Both the position numbers and the translations under genes were made by a program. From assembly GCF_000423365.1 (NCBI RefSeq), contig NZ_AUHV01000003.1:806001-870000 (forward strand): a stretch of DNA of 64,000 bases, in the 5' to 3' direction. Below the pieces are notes generated by a model. That model made no database searches, was not told the origin of the DNA, and saw only the letters and a list, made by a program, of their open reading frames with translations. Below are positions 18,791-28,737 of the stretch, one piece after another. This DNA comes from Maritalea myrionectae DSM 19524. Its GTDB lineage: Bacteria > Pseudomonadota > Alphaproteobacteria > Rhizobiales > Devosiaceae. The stretch's first letter is position 1; each line of letters starts with the position of its first letter.

Positions 18791-18817
18791 AAAAAGGCTG
18801 GCGGTTTTCCGTCAGCC
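18791..18817 (-). terminator. intercistronic terminator between serC and serA
   Basis: Read on the minus strand, GGCTGACGG, loop AAAA, CCGCCAGCC (one A-C mismatch) is followed by TTTTT. It lies just after the serC stop and 31 bp before the serA start, so serA transcription from the serC promoter would be attenuated. Confidence 0.65.
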
Positions 18818-18838
18818 GGTCTTCTCTTTAGGAGGCGC

Positions 18839-19999
18839 CTAAAGCGCCGCTTTTTCTGCCGCAAAAGCAAAATCGAGCCAATGGGTCAAGGCTTCCAAAT
18901 CGGCTGTCTCAACCGTGGAACCAGCCCAAATCCGCAAGCCCGCCGGGGCATCGCGATAGGCCCCGATGTCGAAGGCCACGCCTTCTTGATCCAGCCGCGT
19001 AGCAATCGCCTTGGCGAATTTGGCTTGGGTGTCTGCATCAAGCGCGGTGATCTCAGGATCAACAATCTTCAAGCACACAGACGTGTTGGACCGCGTTTCA
19101 GGCACCTCAGCCAAATTGGCGACCCAATCCGTTGCTTCAACCCATGCATTCAACAGGTTGAAATTGGCGTCAGCCCGCTTTTGCAAGCCATTGTCGCCCA
19201 ACGTTTTCGCCCATTCCATGGCGTCAATCGCATCTTCAATCACCATCAAGGACGGCGTGTTGATCGTCGCCGCTTCGAAAATACCTTCGATCAGCTTGCC
19301 GCCTTTGGTTAGGCGGAAAATTTTGGGCAATGGCCGATCCGGCGCATAATTTTCCAAACGCTCAACCGCGCGAGGAGAAAGAATGATCACGCCGTGAGCA
19401 CCTTCGCCGCCCAGCACTTTTTGCCAGGAGAAAGTGGTGACATCCAACTTTGCGAAATCAAGCTCTTGCGCGAACGCAGCAGAGGTCGCATCGCAAATGC
19501 TTAGGCCCTCGCGGTCGGCATCAATCCAATCTGCATTTGGCACACGCACACCTGAAGTGGTGCCGTTCCAAGTAAAGACCACATCGCGGGTCCAATCCGC
19601 TTGGCCAAGGTCAGGGAGTTTGCCGTAGTCCGCGTCAAGCACACGCACATCGTCCAGCTTGAGCTGCTTTACCACATCGGTGACCCAGCCTGCGCCAAAG
19701 CTTTCCCACGCCAGCATATCAACGCCGCGTTCGCCCAGCATGGACCACAGAGCCATCTCAACCGCACCTGTGTCAGATGCAGGCACGATGCCGATACGAT
19801 AATCATCAGGAACGTTGAGCAATTCACGCGTCAAATCAATCGCATATTGAATGCGAGCCTTCGCAGGCTTGGCGCGGTGAGAGCGACCCAACAAATTGTC
19901 ATTGAGAAATTCAGGTGTCCAACCAGGACGTTTTGTGCACGGCCCAGATGAGAATCTGGGATTCGCCGGGCGCACGTCCGGCTTCAAAATATCTGTCAT
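18839..19999 (-). CDS. serC: phosphoserine aminotransferase
   Basis: PLP enzyme of 386 aa converting 3-phosphohydroxypyruvate and glutamate to phosphoserine. It is of the alphaproteobacterial SerC type, beginning with [16 protein letters not shown] and with the PLP-lysine region [16 protein letters not shown]. Other family runs are [16 protein letters not shown] and [12 protein letters not shown]. It is preceded by a short structured leader and a good promoter (20054-20082). Next on the strand is serA; the third pathway enzyme, SerB, is not in the window. Confidence 0.95.
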   Translation of the reverse strand: MTDILKPDVRPANPRFSSGPCTKRPGWTPEFLNDNLLGRSHRAKPAKARIQYAIDLTRELLNVPDDYRIGIVPASDTGAVEMALWSMLGERGVDMLAWESFGAGWVTDVVKQLKLDDVRVLDADYGKLPDLGQADWTRDVVFTWNGTTSGVRVPNADWIDADREGLSICDATSAAFAQELDFAKLDVTTFSWQKVLGGEGAHGVIILSPRAVERLENYAPDRPLPKIFRLTKGGKLIEGIFEAATINTPSLMVIEDAIDAMEWAKTLGDNGLQKRADANFNLLNAWVEATDWVANLAEVPETRSNTSVCLKIVDPEITALDADTQAKFAKAIATRLDQEGVAFDIGAYRDAPAGLRIWAGSTVETADLEALTHWLDFAFAAEKAAL

Positions 20000-20047
20000 G
20001 TTGCTACCCTTTCAGATAGGCGCCCCTCGTTGGGGAGGGGTGGCCCA
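20000..20047 (-). ncRNA. serC leader RNA (candidate serC motif)
   Basis: The predicted 48-nt leader between promoter and serC ATG folds into two hairpins. Hairpin 1 has an outer stem GGC/GCC and an inner stem CCCCTC/GAGGGG with loop CCCAAC. Hairpin 2 is CTATC, loop TGAAAG, GGTAG, placed directly before the start region. A conserved 'serC' RNA motif with this location is known from alphaproteobacteria. The match is from memory of its architecture, not a covariance search. Confidence 0.6.
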
Positions 20048-20053
20048 CTGACG

Positions 20054-20082
20054 GGGATAGTGGCAATCGAACGCCGCGTCAA
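20054..20082 (-). promoter_or_regulatory. serC promoter
   Basis: On the minus strand, TTGACG (20082-20077) and TATCCC (20059-20054) are separated by exactly 17 nt. Transcription would start near 20047, giving the short structured leader. Confidence 0.6.
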
Positions 20083-20118
20083 CGCTTTTTATTGTCCGAC
20101 AAAAACAGCCACGCAACA

Positions 20119-20148
20119 AAAAACCCCGGCGCAAGGTCCGGGGTTTTT
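20119..20148 (-). terminator. terminator of the beta-barrel gene (bidirectional)
   Basis: Eleven-base complementary arms AAAAACCCCGG (20119-20129) and CCGGGGTTTTT (20138-20148) with an 8-nt loop. The A/T ends give a U-tract in either direction. It lies 22 bp after the stop of the 20170 gene and insulates serC from it. Confidence 0.85.
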
Positions 20149-20169
20149 CAAATCGATAATCGCTAAAGC

Positions 20170-20862
20170 TTAGTAGAAGCGGTAGCGAACGCTGGCGCGA
20201 ATTTCGTGAGCAACAGCGTCTTGCACCCACATGCCAGACCCTTGGGTTGAGAACCCTTTGTGCCACAATGCACGGTAGCCGATATCGGCAACTGCAGCGC
20301 CCATATCATAGGCAACACCGGCCATCACAGCACCGGCCCAAGAGCGGTTACCCGCACCTGCGGCGAGATCTGGGTTGGTCGCATGTGTCGCGGAAGTGTA
20401 GTGCCAGGCTTTACCCAACCCGGCGCCGACATAACCCTGCCAACCGCCATCTGCACTTAGGCCCACGCCGCCCAAATCAAAATCATAATAAACGTTTGCC
20501 AACGCCACGGTTGAGCGCAAATCTGCTGAATAGCCATTTGCGGTCAAACCGGTGTTCCGCAACCAATCAATGGTCAAATCCGTACGGAAACCGTTGCCGA
20601 ACTCATAACCAGCACCTGCACCAAGGCTGTAGCCCCAGCCCATGTCAGTTGGTGTAGCCGAGTTTGGACATGGACAAAACTCTACATTGCGCGCCCACAT
20701 TGCGTTGCCCGCAACAGAGCCGCGCAAATAAAACGCACCGGAAAGGCCGTAATCTACTTCTGGCAATTCAGGCTCAGGCTGAGGCCAATCGGCGGCCAAA
20801 GCGCTCGTTCCAAACATTGAGGCAACTGCAAACAGGGCAGCTCCAATCCACTTAAGCATCAT
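20170..20862 (-). CDS. outer-membrane beta-barrel protein
   Basis: Protein of 230 aa with a signal peptide (LKWIGAALFAVASMFG...ALAAD). A compact barrel of alternating strands follows, rich in Gly and aromatics and ending in the C-terminal aromatic signature YRFY. It resembles the small rhizobial porin-like or Omp25/31-type barrels; no pore function is proven. The start ATG at 20862 follows AAGGA by about 6 nt; an upstream ATG at 20880 would lie before this site. A strong terminator follows. Confidence 0.8.
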   Translation of the reverse strand: MMLKWIGAALFAVASMFGTSALAADWPQPEPELPEVDYGLSGAFYLRGSVAGNAMWARNVEFCPCPNSATPTDMGWGYSLGAGAGYEFGNGFRTDLTIDWLRNTGLTANGYSADLRSTVALANVYYDFDLGGVGLSADGGWQGYVGAGLGKAWHYTSATHATNPDLAAGAGNRSWAGAVMAGVAYDMGAAVADIGYRALWHKGFSTQGSGMWVQDAVAHEIRASVRYRFY

Positions 20863-21028
20863 TCTAATCCTTCTACGCAAGCCACTTTTCTTGACTTTCC
20901 GAGAAAGAGTATCGACGCTTTTTCTTAAAACGCACTTAACCTAAATATTTAACCCTAATATTTTTCAAATTACTCTGTTATGTTAAGATTCTCTCCCCGA
21001 ACTATTTCTCCACTGTTCAAGGCCCGAC

Positions 21029-21964
21029 ATGACCACACAATCGCGCACCATCGGCGACTGGATTTTCCTTTTATTTCTGGTACTTGTGTGGGGCAGCTCC
21101 TTCGCAACCATCAAATTTGCGATCGACTACTTCACCCCATTTTGGATTGCCGCCATACGACTCACAATAGCTGCAATCTTAATGATTTTATTTGCGTTTT
21201 GGCGCGGCGTCAGCCTGCCGAAAGGCAAAAAACAATGGCTCGCTTGCGCGGTAATGGGCAGTTTGGGCACGGCAATGCCGTTCATGCTGATCAATTATGC
21301 AAGCCAATATATTCCCTCATCCATCGCGGGATTGATGATGGCCACCGTACCCATCCAAGTGATGCTTTTGTCGCTGATCTTTTTACCTGCAGAACGCGCA
21401 ACGCCCATTCGATTACTGGGCCTTTTGTGCGGCTTTTTGGGGGTTGCAGCGGTCATCTTGGGCAATGGGGCCGAAGAAACAGCAGCGGCCGCCTTTTCCC
21501 TGCTGCCTTTTATCTTACTGGTCATCGCAACTGGCGGGTATGCCAGCAATGGCATGATTTCGCGCAATGTGCTGGAGATGCCAGCTATGACCAAATCTCT
21601 CGGCGTGTTGATATTCGCCTCAATCACCGCAACCATATGTGCCTTGATCTTTGAGCCCTTGCCGCAATCTGTGCCAATCAGCGGGTGGTCCGCTGTGATT
21701 TATCTGGCGATTTTGCCAACATGGGCCACAACCATTGTGCTCTATCGCCTGCTCGACAACACCACGGCAGCCTTTGTCGCCCAATCCAACTATTTAATTC
21801 CCGCGGCCTCAATCATATTTGGAGCAATCTTGTTTGGTGAGCGTTTGGCCGCATTGCAATTTGTGGGCTTTGGATTGATTCTTTTCGGGGTTGCCGTATC
21901 CGAGGGCGTTATCCGGCGTCGGCGCAAAAAAAAGCGGCAGTATCCACCGCCGCCTTCTGCTTAA
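21029..21964 (+). CDS. EamA-family (DMT) transporter
   Basis: Integral membrane protein of 311 aa with ten helices in two EamA repeats, starting LLFLVLVWGSSFATIKFAI. The second repeat contains TTIVLYRLLDNTTA and a basic C-terminus. It is unrelated in detail to the EamA protein at 15864. The substrate is unknown. It is convergent with glmM; the stop codons are 15 bp apart and share a hairpin at 21971-21992. Confidence 0.88.
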   Translation: MTTQSRTIGDWIFLLFLVLVWGSSFATIKFAIDYFTPFWIAAIRLTIAAILMILFAFWRGVSLPKGKKQWLACAVMGSLGTAMPFMLINYASQYIPSSIAGLMMATVPIQVMLLSLIFLPAERATPIRLLGLLCGFLGVAAVILGNGAEETAAAAFSLLPFILLVIATGGYASNGMISRNVLEMPAMTKSLGVLIFASITATICALIFEPLPQSVPISGWSAVIYLAILPTWATTIVLYRLLDNTTAAFVAQSNYLIPAASIIFGAILFGERLAALQFVGFGLILFGVAVSEGVIRRRRKKKRQYPPPPSA

Positions 21965-21970
21965 ATCTGC

Positions 21971-21992
21971 GGGTGTGGCTTAGGCCACGCCC
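21971..21992. terminator. hairpin shared by convergent EamA and glmM ends
   Basis: Complementary arms GGGTGTGGC and GCCACGCCC (one G-U pair) flank a loop that includes the glmM stop codon. There is no U-tract, so this is only a candidate terminator. Confidence 0.35.
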
Positions 21993-23323
21993 TCAATAAT
22001 CTGAGCAATATCGCCAACGACTTGTTTGACAAGCCCCTCATCATCGCCTTCGCCCATGACGCGGATCAAAGGTTCTGTACCTGACGGACGGATCACCAGG
22101 CGGCCTGTTGCACCCAGCTTTTGTTCACCACTGGCAATGGCCTTGATCACCCGATCATCATGCAATGGCGTGCCGCCAGAAATGCGCACATTGGTCAAAA
22201 GCTGCGGCACAAGATCAAACATCTTGCAGACCTCAGAAACAGGGCGCTGGCGCTTTTGTACCAAGCTCATCACTTGCAGCGCCGAAACAAGGCCGTCACC
22301 TGTTGTTGAAAAATCCGACAGAATGATGTGGCCGGATTGCTCGCCGCCCATATTGTAGCCACCCGAACGCATGCGCTCGAGCACATAACGGTCGCCAACC
22401 TTGGTGCGTTCAAGCCGCAAATGATTGTCACTCAAGCACCGTTCAAGGCCGAGATTTGACATGATGGTGGCGACAATGCCGCCCCCGTTCAGCCATTCAA
22501 GCTCATGCCAATAAAGGGCCAATGCGGCCATCAACTGGTCGCCATCGACAATCTGACCTTTTTCATCAACGATCACAACACGATCCGCGTCGCCATCTAG
22601 GGCAATGCCAATATCAGCGCCTTCTTCAACCACCCGTTTGCACAGGGCTTCCGGGGCGGTAGAGCCGCAATCCTTATTGATGTTAAAGCCATCGGGCTCA
22701 ACACCCATCGCAATGACCTCTGCGCCAAGTTCCCAGAGCGCTTCTGGTGCTGTCTTGTATGCCGCACCATTGGCGCAATCGACAACAATTTTAAGGCCCG
22801 TGAAGTCCGTGTGGCGCGGCAGTGTGCGCTTGGCGAACTCGGTATAGCGGGTGGTCACCTCATTGATACGTCTGGCGCGGCCGATTTCTCGGCCCTGCGT
22901 CAACCCGGCCGACACGCCTTTTTCCACCAGCGCTTCAATCTTTTCCTCAATCTCGTCAGACAGTTTAAATCCGTCCGGCTGGAAAAACTTGATGCCATTA
23001 TCTTCGAATGGATTATGGGAGGCGGAAATCATCACCCCCAAATCAGCCCGCAACGAGCGGGTCAGCATGGCCACTGCTGGGGTCGGCACCGGGCCAAGCA
23101 AATAGACATCCATACCCACAGATGTAAAACCGCCGGTCAGGGCATATTCGATCATATAGCCGGAACGCCGCGTATCCTTGCCAATCACCACGCGATGCTG
23201 GTGATCGCCGCGACGAAACGCCATCCCGGCAGCTTGGCCAACGCGCATGGCGAGATCTGGCGTCAGCTTATCGCCGTTTGCCTTCCCCCGAATACCGTCT
23301 GTTCCAAAATATTTACGTGCCAT
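21980..23323 (-). CDS. glmM: phosphoglucosamine mutase
   Basis: Isomerises glucosamine-6-phosphate to glucosamine-1-phosphate for UDP-GlcNAc, peptidoglycan and LPS synthesis; 447 aa. Seen: N-terminal [12 protein letters not shown], the catalytic phosphoserine loop [17 protein letters not shown], the metal loop [13 protein letters not shown], and the C-terminal phosphate-binding [12 protein letters not shown]. The start ATG at 23323 gives the conserved N-terminus. It ends the ruv-tol-ftsH-glmM block; a LysE-family gene separates it from ftsH. Confidence 0.96.
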   Translation of the reverse strand: MARKYFGTDGIRGKANGDKLTPDLAMRVGQAAGMAFRRGDHQHRVVIGKDTRRSGYMIEYALTGGFTSVGMDVYLLGPVPTPAVAMLTRSLRADLGVMISASHNPFEDNGIKFFQPDGFKLSDEIEEKIEALVEKGVSAGLTQGREIGRARRINEVTTRYTEFAKRTLPRHTDFTGLKIVVDCANGAAYKTAPEALWELGAEVIAMGVEPDGFNINKDCGSTAPEALCKRVVEEGADIGIALDGDADRVVIVDEKGQIVDGDQLMAALALYWHELEWLNGGGIVATIMSNLGLERCLSDNHLRLERTKVGDRYVLERMRSGGYNMGGEQSGHIILSDFSTTGDGLVSALQVMSLVQKRQRPVSEVCKMFDLVPQLLTNVRISGGTPLHDDRVIKAIASGEQKLGATGRLVIRPSGTEPLIRVMGEGDDEGLVKQVVGDIAQIIEGVA

Positions 23324-23437
23324 AAACCCATCCAATTGCGATAGGCCACGCCTATCCGTTCGAAAATACAAAACTCAAAATACGAGTTAAACAAAAACCA
23401 AATCTAAATTATGGCAATAATACCTTTAGCCCTCAGG

Positions 23438-24067
23438 TCAAGACCTATCCAGTGCTAATTTGGCGCCCAGGCCAATCAAAAACGTGCCGCCGATACGTGG
23501 AAGCCAAGCTGAGCGGGCGCTAGCGGCTGTTAACCGTTTGAGCATCCAACCCGCGAATAAAACACACGCCAAATCTGCGCTTGAAAACATAACATTCACA
23601 ATGGTGCCCAAAATCAGCATTTGTGCCCAAAGCGGCAAGCTGGCATCAAGCGACACAAATTGCGGTAAAAACGAAATAAAGAACAATGCTGTTTTGGGGT
23701 TGAGCACTTCAACACTGATGCTTTCAACAAACGCCCGCTTGGCGCTTTTGGTGCGTGGCTCATCCGCTTGGTCCGCCTTGCCGCGGCGGAAGATCATCAT
23801 CAGGCCGAGATAAATGAGATAGAGCGCACCGGCAATCTTCACCACCAAATAAAGCGTAGGCACTGCCAGCAACAGTGCGGCCAAACCGAAGGCGGCCAGC
23901 ATCACATGGGCATAGCCCCCCAAATGCACACCAAGGGCAGCCATTAGGCCAGCCCATTGGCCACGCGCAATTGTCTGCGCGGAAACATAAATCATCGCCG
24001 GGCCGGGCAAATAGGCAAACAAGGCTGTAGTGATCAAAAAGGCAAGTAGGATTTCAAACGACGGCAT
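23438..24067 (-). CDS. LysE/RhtB-family exporter
   Basis: Membrane protein of 209 aa with about six helices. LysE/RhtB motifs: PGPAMIYVSAQTIARG near the first helix, AGALYLIYLGLMM, and FVESISVEVLNPKTALFFISFLPQF in two conserved blocks. Such proteins export amino acids or homoserine lactones; the substrate here is unknown. The start at 24067 (MPSFEIL) is preferred over an in-frame ATG at 24088. It is inserted between ftsH and glmM, after the ftsH terminator. Confidence 0.87.
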   Translation of the reverse strand: MPSFEILLAFLITTALFAYLPGPAMIYVSAQTIARGQWAGLMAALGVHLGGYAHVMLAAFGLAALLLAVPTLYLVVKIAGALYLIYLGLMMIFRRGKADQADEPRTKSAKRAFVESISVEVLNPKTALFFISFLPQFVSLDASLPLWAQMLILGTIVNVMFSSADLACVLFAGWMLKRLTAASARSAWLPRIGGTFLIGLGAKLALDRS

Positions 24068-24118
24068 CAGACAAACTCCGGTTCGCACACCCTCAACTTT
24101 AGCACCCGCTGCACCAAT

Positions 24119-24143
24119 AAAAAAGAGGCCCGGAGGCCTCTTT
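24119..24143 (-). terminator. rho-independent terminator of ftsH
   Basis: Arms AAAGAGGCC and GGCCTCTTT with a 4-nt loop; six T residues follow on the minus strand (complement of 24119-24124). It lies 29 bp after the ftsH stop. Confidence 0.88.
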
Positions 24144-24171
24144 CATTGTTCGTTTGGTATCTTGAAGAACC

Positions 24172-26109
24172 TTAACTATCGGTTTGCGGTTCCGCATCAC
24201 CTTCAGTGCCCTTGCCATCATCATTTGGCTTTTTCTTCGGCACAGCTTTGCCCGCACGTGGCACGCCTGTTGACTTCGCTGTTGGCGTGTTGTCGTCATC
24301 CGAGCGTGTTGGTTTCTTGCCATCACGCAAGGCGCGCAATTCGTCACCCGTCAAGGTTTCGAACTCAAGCAAAGATTGGGCAATGTCTTCAAACAATTGC
24401 TCATGCTCTTTGATCAAGTTGCGGGCTTTGGTTTCAGCTTCTTCCACCAAGGTGCGAACTTCTTCATCAATAAGACGCGCTGTATCGTCGGACATGTGAT
24501 CGACATTTGCTGGGCCGTAAATGCCCTGCGGATCTGACTTATAAAGCACACGACCCAACTTTTCAGACATGCCCCACTCGGTGACCATGGAGGTCGCCAA
24601 CTTTGTGGCACCCTGAATATCACCTGCGGCGCCTGACGTTACTTTATCAGGGCCAAACTTGTGGATCTCCGCTTCACGTCCGCCAAAGGCCAGCACCAAT
24701 TGGGCCAACGCTTTTTCTTTCGAGAACGAATATTGATCGCTCTCGGGCAAGCTCATCACCATGCCCAATGCGCGACCGCGCGGGATGATGGTGGCTTTGT
24801 GGATCGGGTCCAACACATGCGACATGATCAGCGAGACAAGCGCGTGGCCAGCTTCGTGATAGGCCGTGTTGCGCTTCTCATCTTCTTTCATGGCCAAGGT
24901 GCGGCGTTCCGCGCCCATCATGATTTTGTCTTTCGCATCTTCAAATTCGGCCATCGTCACAAAACGCTTATTGCGACGCGCTGCCAACAATGCTGATTCG
25001 TTGACCAAGTTCATGATTTCCGCACCAGAAAAACCGGGTGTACCACGTGCCAGGATTTTCAAATCCACATCTGGTGCCAACGGCACTTTGCGCACATGCA
25101 CTTTCAAAATCTGTTCGCGGCCGGTCACATCTGGATTTGGCACAACAACCTGACGGTCAAAACGACCCGGACGCATCAAGGCTGGATCCAAAACATCTGG
25201 ACGGTTGGTCGCCGCAATCAAAATGATGCTTTCATTTTCTTCAAAGCCATCCATTTCAACCAGCAACTGGTTCAATGTTTGCTCGCGCTCATCATTGCCG
25301 CCGCCGAAGCCTGCGCCACGTGAACGGCCCACCGCATCGATCTCGTCAATAAAGATAATACAGGGCGAGTTTTTCTTGGCTTGTTCAAACATGTCGCGCA
25401 CACGGCTCGCACCAACGCCCACAAACATTTCAACAAAGTCAGAACCTGAGATGGTGAAGAACGGCACATTGGCTTCGCCGGCAACAGAACGTGCCAACAA
25501 TGTTTTACCTGTACCTGGAGGACCCACCAGCAGCACGCCGCGCGGAATTTTACCGCCCAAGCGCTGAAACTTACCTGGATCGCGCAAATAATCCACGATC
25601 TCTTCAAGGTCTTGTTTGGCTTCGTCGACACCAGCAACATCTTCAAATGTTACTTTGCCATTACTCTCCGTCAGCAGTTTTGCGCGCGACTTGCCAAAGC
25701 CCATCGCGCCGCCGCGACCGCCACCTTGCATCTGGCGGATAAAGAAGAACCATACGGCAATGATCACAATAAACGGCAACCATGAGGACAATAGGATTGT
25801 CCAGAACGGGCTTGATTCCGGTGGCTTAGCTTCAATCGTCACGCCACGGGCTTCAAGACGGGACACCACATCCACCCCTTCAGGCAGATAGGTTTCAAAT
25901 TGCTGCCCGTTACTTAGGGTGCCGCGCAACCGATTTTGGGTGATGGTGACGTTTTGAACAGACCCAGCATCCACATCCGAAACGAATTGTGAATAGGTCT
26001 TTTGTGTCAGCCCCGCAGTTTGCGACGATGTTTGAAAAATTTGGAAGAGGCCAAGCAACATAACAAGGATAATCATCCAAATTGCAAGGTTGCGAAAATT
26101 ACCGTTCAT
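24172..26109 (-). CDS. ftsH: ATP-dependent zinc metalloprotease FtsH
   Basis: Membrane-anchored AAA+ protease of 645 aa that degrades misfolded membrane proteins and, in other bacteria, RpoH and LpxC. Two N-terminal helices (about 7-25 and 103-122) flank a periplasmic domain. The AAA module has Walker A GPPGTGKT, Walker [12 protein letters not shown] and the SRH near [19 protein letters not shown]. The zinc site is HEAGH. The C-terminal tail is Lys/Asp-rich. It follows tilS with a 167-bp gap and ends at a strong terminator. Confidence 0.97.
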   Translation of the reverse strand: MNGNFRNLAIWMIILVMLLGLFQIFQTSSQTAGLTQKTYSQFVSDVDAGSVQNVTITQNRLRGTLSNGQQFETYLPEGVDVVSRLEARGVTIEAKPPESSPFWTILLSSWLPFIVIIAVWFFFIRQMQGGGRGGAMGFGKSRAKLLTESNGKVTFEDVAGVDEAKQDLEEIVDYLRDPGKFQRLGGKIPRGVLLVGPPGTGKTLLARSVAGEANVPFFTISGSDFVEMFVGVGASRVRDMFEQAKKNSPCIIFIDEIDAVGRSRGAGFGGGNDEREQTLNQLLVEMDGFEENESIILIAATNRPDVLDPALMRPGRFDRQVVVPNPDVTGREQILKVHVRKVPLAPDVDLKILARGTPGFSGAEIMNLVNESALLAARRNKRFVTMAEFEDAKDKIMMGAERRTLAMKEDEKRNTAYHEAGHALVSLIMSHVLDPIHKATIIPRGRALGMVMSLPESDQYSFSKEKALAQLVLAFGGREAEIHKFGPDKVTSGAAGDIQGATKLATSMVTEWGMSEKLGRVLYKSDPQGIYGPANVDHMSDDTARLIDEEVRTLVEEAETKARNLIKEHEQLFEDIAQSLLEFETLTGDELRALRDGKKPTRSDDDNTPTAKSTGVPRAGKAVPKKKPNDDGKGTEGDAEPQTDS

Positions 26110-26168
26110 TTAACCTGCCTTGAATAAATGTGCATACTCTATACGCACACAATGAGAATTTGGATCGA

Positions 26169-26197
26169 ATGTAAGGTCCAATGCCCTTAGTTACAAG
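26169..26197 (-). promoter_or_regulatory. candidate ftsH promoter
   Basis: On the minus strand, CTTG (26197-26194) and a downstream TTACAT (26174-26169) lie about 60 bp before the ftsH ATG. The pair can be read as a loose RpoH-type (CTTG...CTTACAT) or sigma-70 (TTGTAA...TTACAT) promoter. Assignment is tentative. Confidence 0.3.
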
Positions 26198-26276
26198 GGC
26201 GCGACCTTCAATTTGATGACTGTTCTTAACACAATGTGTTTAACAAACGCCCGACCAATTGCCGCACTTGCGGCGC

Positions 26277-27575
26277 TTAAGACAGCGCATTGGGACCAAA
26301 TATCCGAAAAACGTCAATATTGGGGCCTAAAACATGTTCGCCGAGCGCTAAAATCTCGTCACCGCTGGTCACCACTGGCGCAGCGCGCACAGCTTCCATC
26401 GGCACAAAACTCAAATCAGGCAACAATTGATCGAATTTAGCGCGGGTCATCGCCATCGCTGGTTGCACTTGCACCGACGCGGGCGCATCAGCCGCCAAGA
26501 TGATTTTAAACCGATCATCCCATATCAAACTCTCGCCCGGCTCCAGCGACAAGGGTTGATCATTCAGGCGCCCCACCTCTCGGAACACTTGAATTAAAGC
26601 GCCATGACCACGAATGCCGCAACCGCCAAGCGTTTGCCCCCGCAAATGCAGTTGCCCCATGCACAATAAATCATAGAGCGCTTCAACTTTGGCGAGGTCT
26701 GGCGCCGCCGACGCGCCACCTGCATCATCAAGCGCCCGCACCAGCAAACGAACCCCGATTTCGGCGGGTTCAGACTTGATCAGCGCATGGTCAAACAACA
26801 CGCAGCCAAAGGGGTCGATAAAGAATCGCTCGCTATAAACACCCTCTGCAACGGCATTCAAGGCGGCGTCCGCACGCCGCAATCGTCGGGTTGAAAGACC
26901 AATATTTTTTGTTTGCAGCCCCAAGCGCTGCAACCCTTTCAACGCCTGCCGCCATCGCACGCGTTCAAACTTTTCATCATTATTGGATGGGTCCACCACA
27001 TAGGTAATTTGCTCTGCATCCAAAAATGACACCAAATCGGCCTTAGGCAAGTCGAGGAAGGGGCGAATAATATCAAGCCCGAACGCCACCGAACTGCGCC
27101 CCATGGCCCCAAGCCCGGAAAGCCCGCTGCCCCGCGCCAGCCGCATGAAAAATGTTTCCGCCTGATCATCCAAATGATGTGCGGTAAAAAGCTGGGTAAG
27201 GTCCAATTCCTGCATTTTATTTTGCATTAATTGATAGCGGACCTCCCGCGCACTTTCTTGAATGCGGGACGTGGGGGCAAATGCATCAGGCGTCAGAATG
27301 GAACAGGCAAGTCCCAAGGCTTGTGCCGCACGTTGCACCAACTGTGCTTCCTCAGCCGCTTCCGGGCGCAAACCATGGTCGACGGTGAGCACAACCAATT
27401 CAATGTCTTGATCCTGCTGCGCTGCAAAGCGCGCGGCCAAATGCATCAGGGCCATGCTGTCTGGTCCTCCAGAAACAGCAAGCGCCGCCTTTTGGGTTTC
27501 AAAAAGCGGCGCGAAAATATAATTCAGAAAATCTGGCTCAAGCAAATACTGATGTTGACGTTCAATATTTAACAT
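26277..27575 (-). CDS. tilS: tRNA(Ile)-lysidine synthetase
   Basis: N-type PP-loop ATPase of 432 aa that converts C34 to lysidine in the minor tRNA-Ile so that it reads AUA. Signatures: the P-loop SGGPDSMALMHL, TVDHGLRPEA, and TAHHLDDQAETFFMRLARGSG. The C-terminal half is more divergent. The start overlaps the end of cpoB by 7 bp. The order cpoB-tilS-ftsH is typical of this bacterial group. Confidence 0.94.
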   Translation of the reverse strand: MLNIERQHQYLLEPDFLNYIFAPLFETQKAALAVSGGPDSMALMHLAARFAAQQDQDIELVVLTVDHGLRPEAAEEAQLVQRAAQALGLACSILTPDAFAPTSRIQESAREVRYQLMQNKMQELDLTQLFTAHHLDDQAETFFMRLARGSGLSGLGAMGRSSVAFGLDIIRPFLDLPKADLVSFLDAEQITYVVDPSNNDEKFERVRWRQALKGLQRLGLQTKNIGLSTRRLRRADAALNAVAEGVYSERFFIDPFGCVLFDHALIKSEPAEIGVRLLVRALDDAGGASAAPDLAKVEALYDLLCMGQLHLRGQTLGGCGIRGHGALIQVFREVGRLNDQPLSLEPGESLIWDDRFKIILAADAPASVQVQPAMAMTRAKFDQLLPDLSFVPMEAVRAAPVVTSGDEILALGEHVLGPNIDVFRIFGPNALS

Positions 27576-28591
27576 TGTGCCTTTCGCTGTTCCTCTGAGA
27601 CGCGTTGTTTAAATGCCTTGGGTTGGTCGGGATATCGACGCAACACCTCCACAAACGTACGACAAGCCGTCTCCCTTTCGCCAGCACTGTTTAGGGAAAT
27701 CCCCAATTTCATCACCATGTCGGGTGAACGTGCAGCATTTGGATGGGCTTCAAAGCCCCTGAGCAGCACTTCCGCCGCCTCTTCATATTCACCGCGATTG
27801 AGCAAACTATCGCCCAACCAATGATAGGCGTCGGGGGCCAGCCTGTTGTTCGGGAACAGTCCAATAAATTGCCGGAACTGGTCTTCCGCAAACACATAAT
27901 CGCCGCGCAGCAAGGCTTCGTAACCCGCATCATATTGCGCCTTGGCATCCGCATCCGACAAGGCTGCACCCGGATCAAACTCAAGGTCCATAGGCTGCCC
28001 CGCGCCGATGCCCGCCAATGCGTCATCAGAAAGTGTACCCAGCGTGCCTTCAGGCGTACCAAGTGTTAAGGGCACGTCTTGATCGGCTAAAGTTCCCTCG
28101 CTTTGGCTCTGCGGCACTCCCCCAGATGGCGTCTCGCGATCTGATTGGGGTGCCGCACTAGTTTTTCCCAGCGCACCGCCTTCGAGTTCTTGGAACCGGA
28201 ATTCATAATCTTCTTGCATGCGTTCAAGCAAAGTCTGCATTTGAGTGAGCTGGAATTGAAGCCCCTCAACTTGACCCGTCAATGTCCGCATCCGCTCTTC
28301 AATCGCATCAATGCGCACATTCACCTCGGCCACTTGCCGCGACTGCGCCACTTTCACCGTGATTGGCTGGCGATCCGAAACACGTTCGATGCCCAATCCG
28401 TCAAACCCTTGTTCAAGCACCAAAACATGGTTGCTCAACAAATCTGCCTGCTGTTCGAGCTGGATCAAACGGCTGAACGCCGTGTCATTCGTCTGGCTGC
28501 CTGCTTGCGCCACACCGGTTGCCCCGGCGCAAACCACACCCATCGTCGCTGCAGCAATCATTTTTGCCCAACGTTTGTTCATAACCGACAT
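27569..28591 (-). CDS. cpoB: Tol-associated periplasmic protein CpoB/YbgF
   Basis: Periplasmic coordinator of peptidoglycan synthesis with outer-membrane constriction; 340 aa. A signal peptide (ATMGVVCAGATGVAQAGS) precedes an N-terminal coiled coil (about residues 25-125), a linker, and C-terminal TPR repeats with YDAGYEALLRGDYVFAEDQF. The start ATG at 28591 follows GGAG by about 7 nt. Its upstream neighbour pal has a strong terminator, so cpoB-tilS likely have their own promoter in 28592-28668. Confidence 0.92.
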   Translation of the reverse strand: MSVMNKRWAKMIAAATMGVVCAGATGVAQAGSQTNDTAFSRLIQLEQQADLLSNHVLVLEQGFDGLGIERVSDRQPITVKVAQSRQVAEVNVRIDAIEERMRTLTGQVEGLQFQLTQMQTLLERMQEDYEFRFQELEGGALGKTSAAPQSDRETPSGGVPQSQSEGTLADQDVPLTLGTPEGTLGTLSDDALAGIGAGQPMDLEFDPGAALSDADAKAQYDAGYEALLRGDYVFAEDQFRQFIGLFPNNRLAPDAYHWLGDSLLNRGEYEEAAEVLLRGFEAHPNAARSPDMVMKLGISLNSAGERETACRTFVEVLRRYPDQPKAFKQRVSEEQRKAQC

Positions 28592-28668
28592 AAAGTCACT
28601 CCTTCGTTCGTAACGAACCGTCACGCATCAAACCACCTAATAGATTGAAGGTAAAACAAAAATAAGAC

Positions 28669-28705
28669 AAAAAAACGCCGGGTCCGCAAATTGCGAAGCC
28701 CGGCG
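28669..28705 (-). terminator. rho-independent terminator of pal
   Basis: On the minus strand a GC-rich stem (CGCCGGG/CCCGGCG, with a secondary CGCAA/TTGCG pairing inside the loop) is followed by seven T residues (complement of 28669-28675). It ends the tol-pal transcript before cpoB. Confidence 0.88.
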
Positions 28706-28737
28706 CCCGCCTCCAGCAGAGGATTCTTAAATGGTGC

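Noticed and set aside
18275-19312. 345-codon plus-strand reading frame opposite serA and serC
   Set aside because: It spans the opposite strand of two certain genes, shows no domain, and has no ribosome site; a codon-bias shadow.
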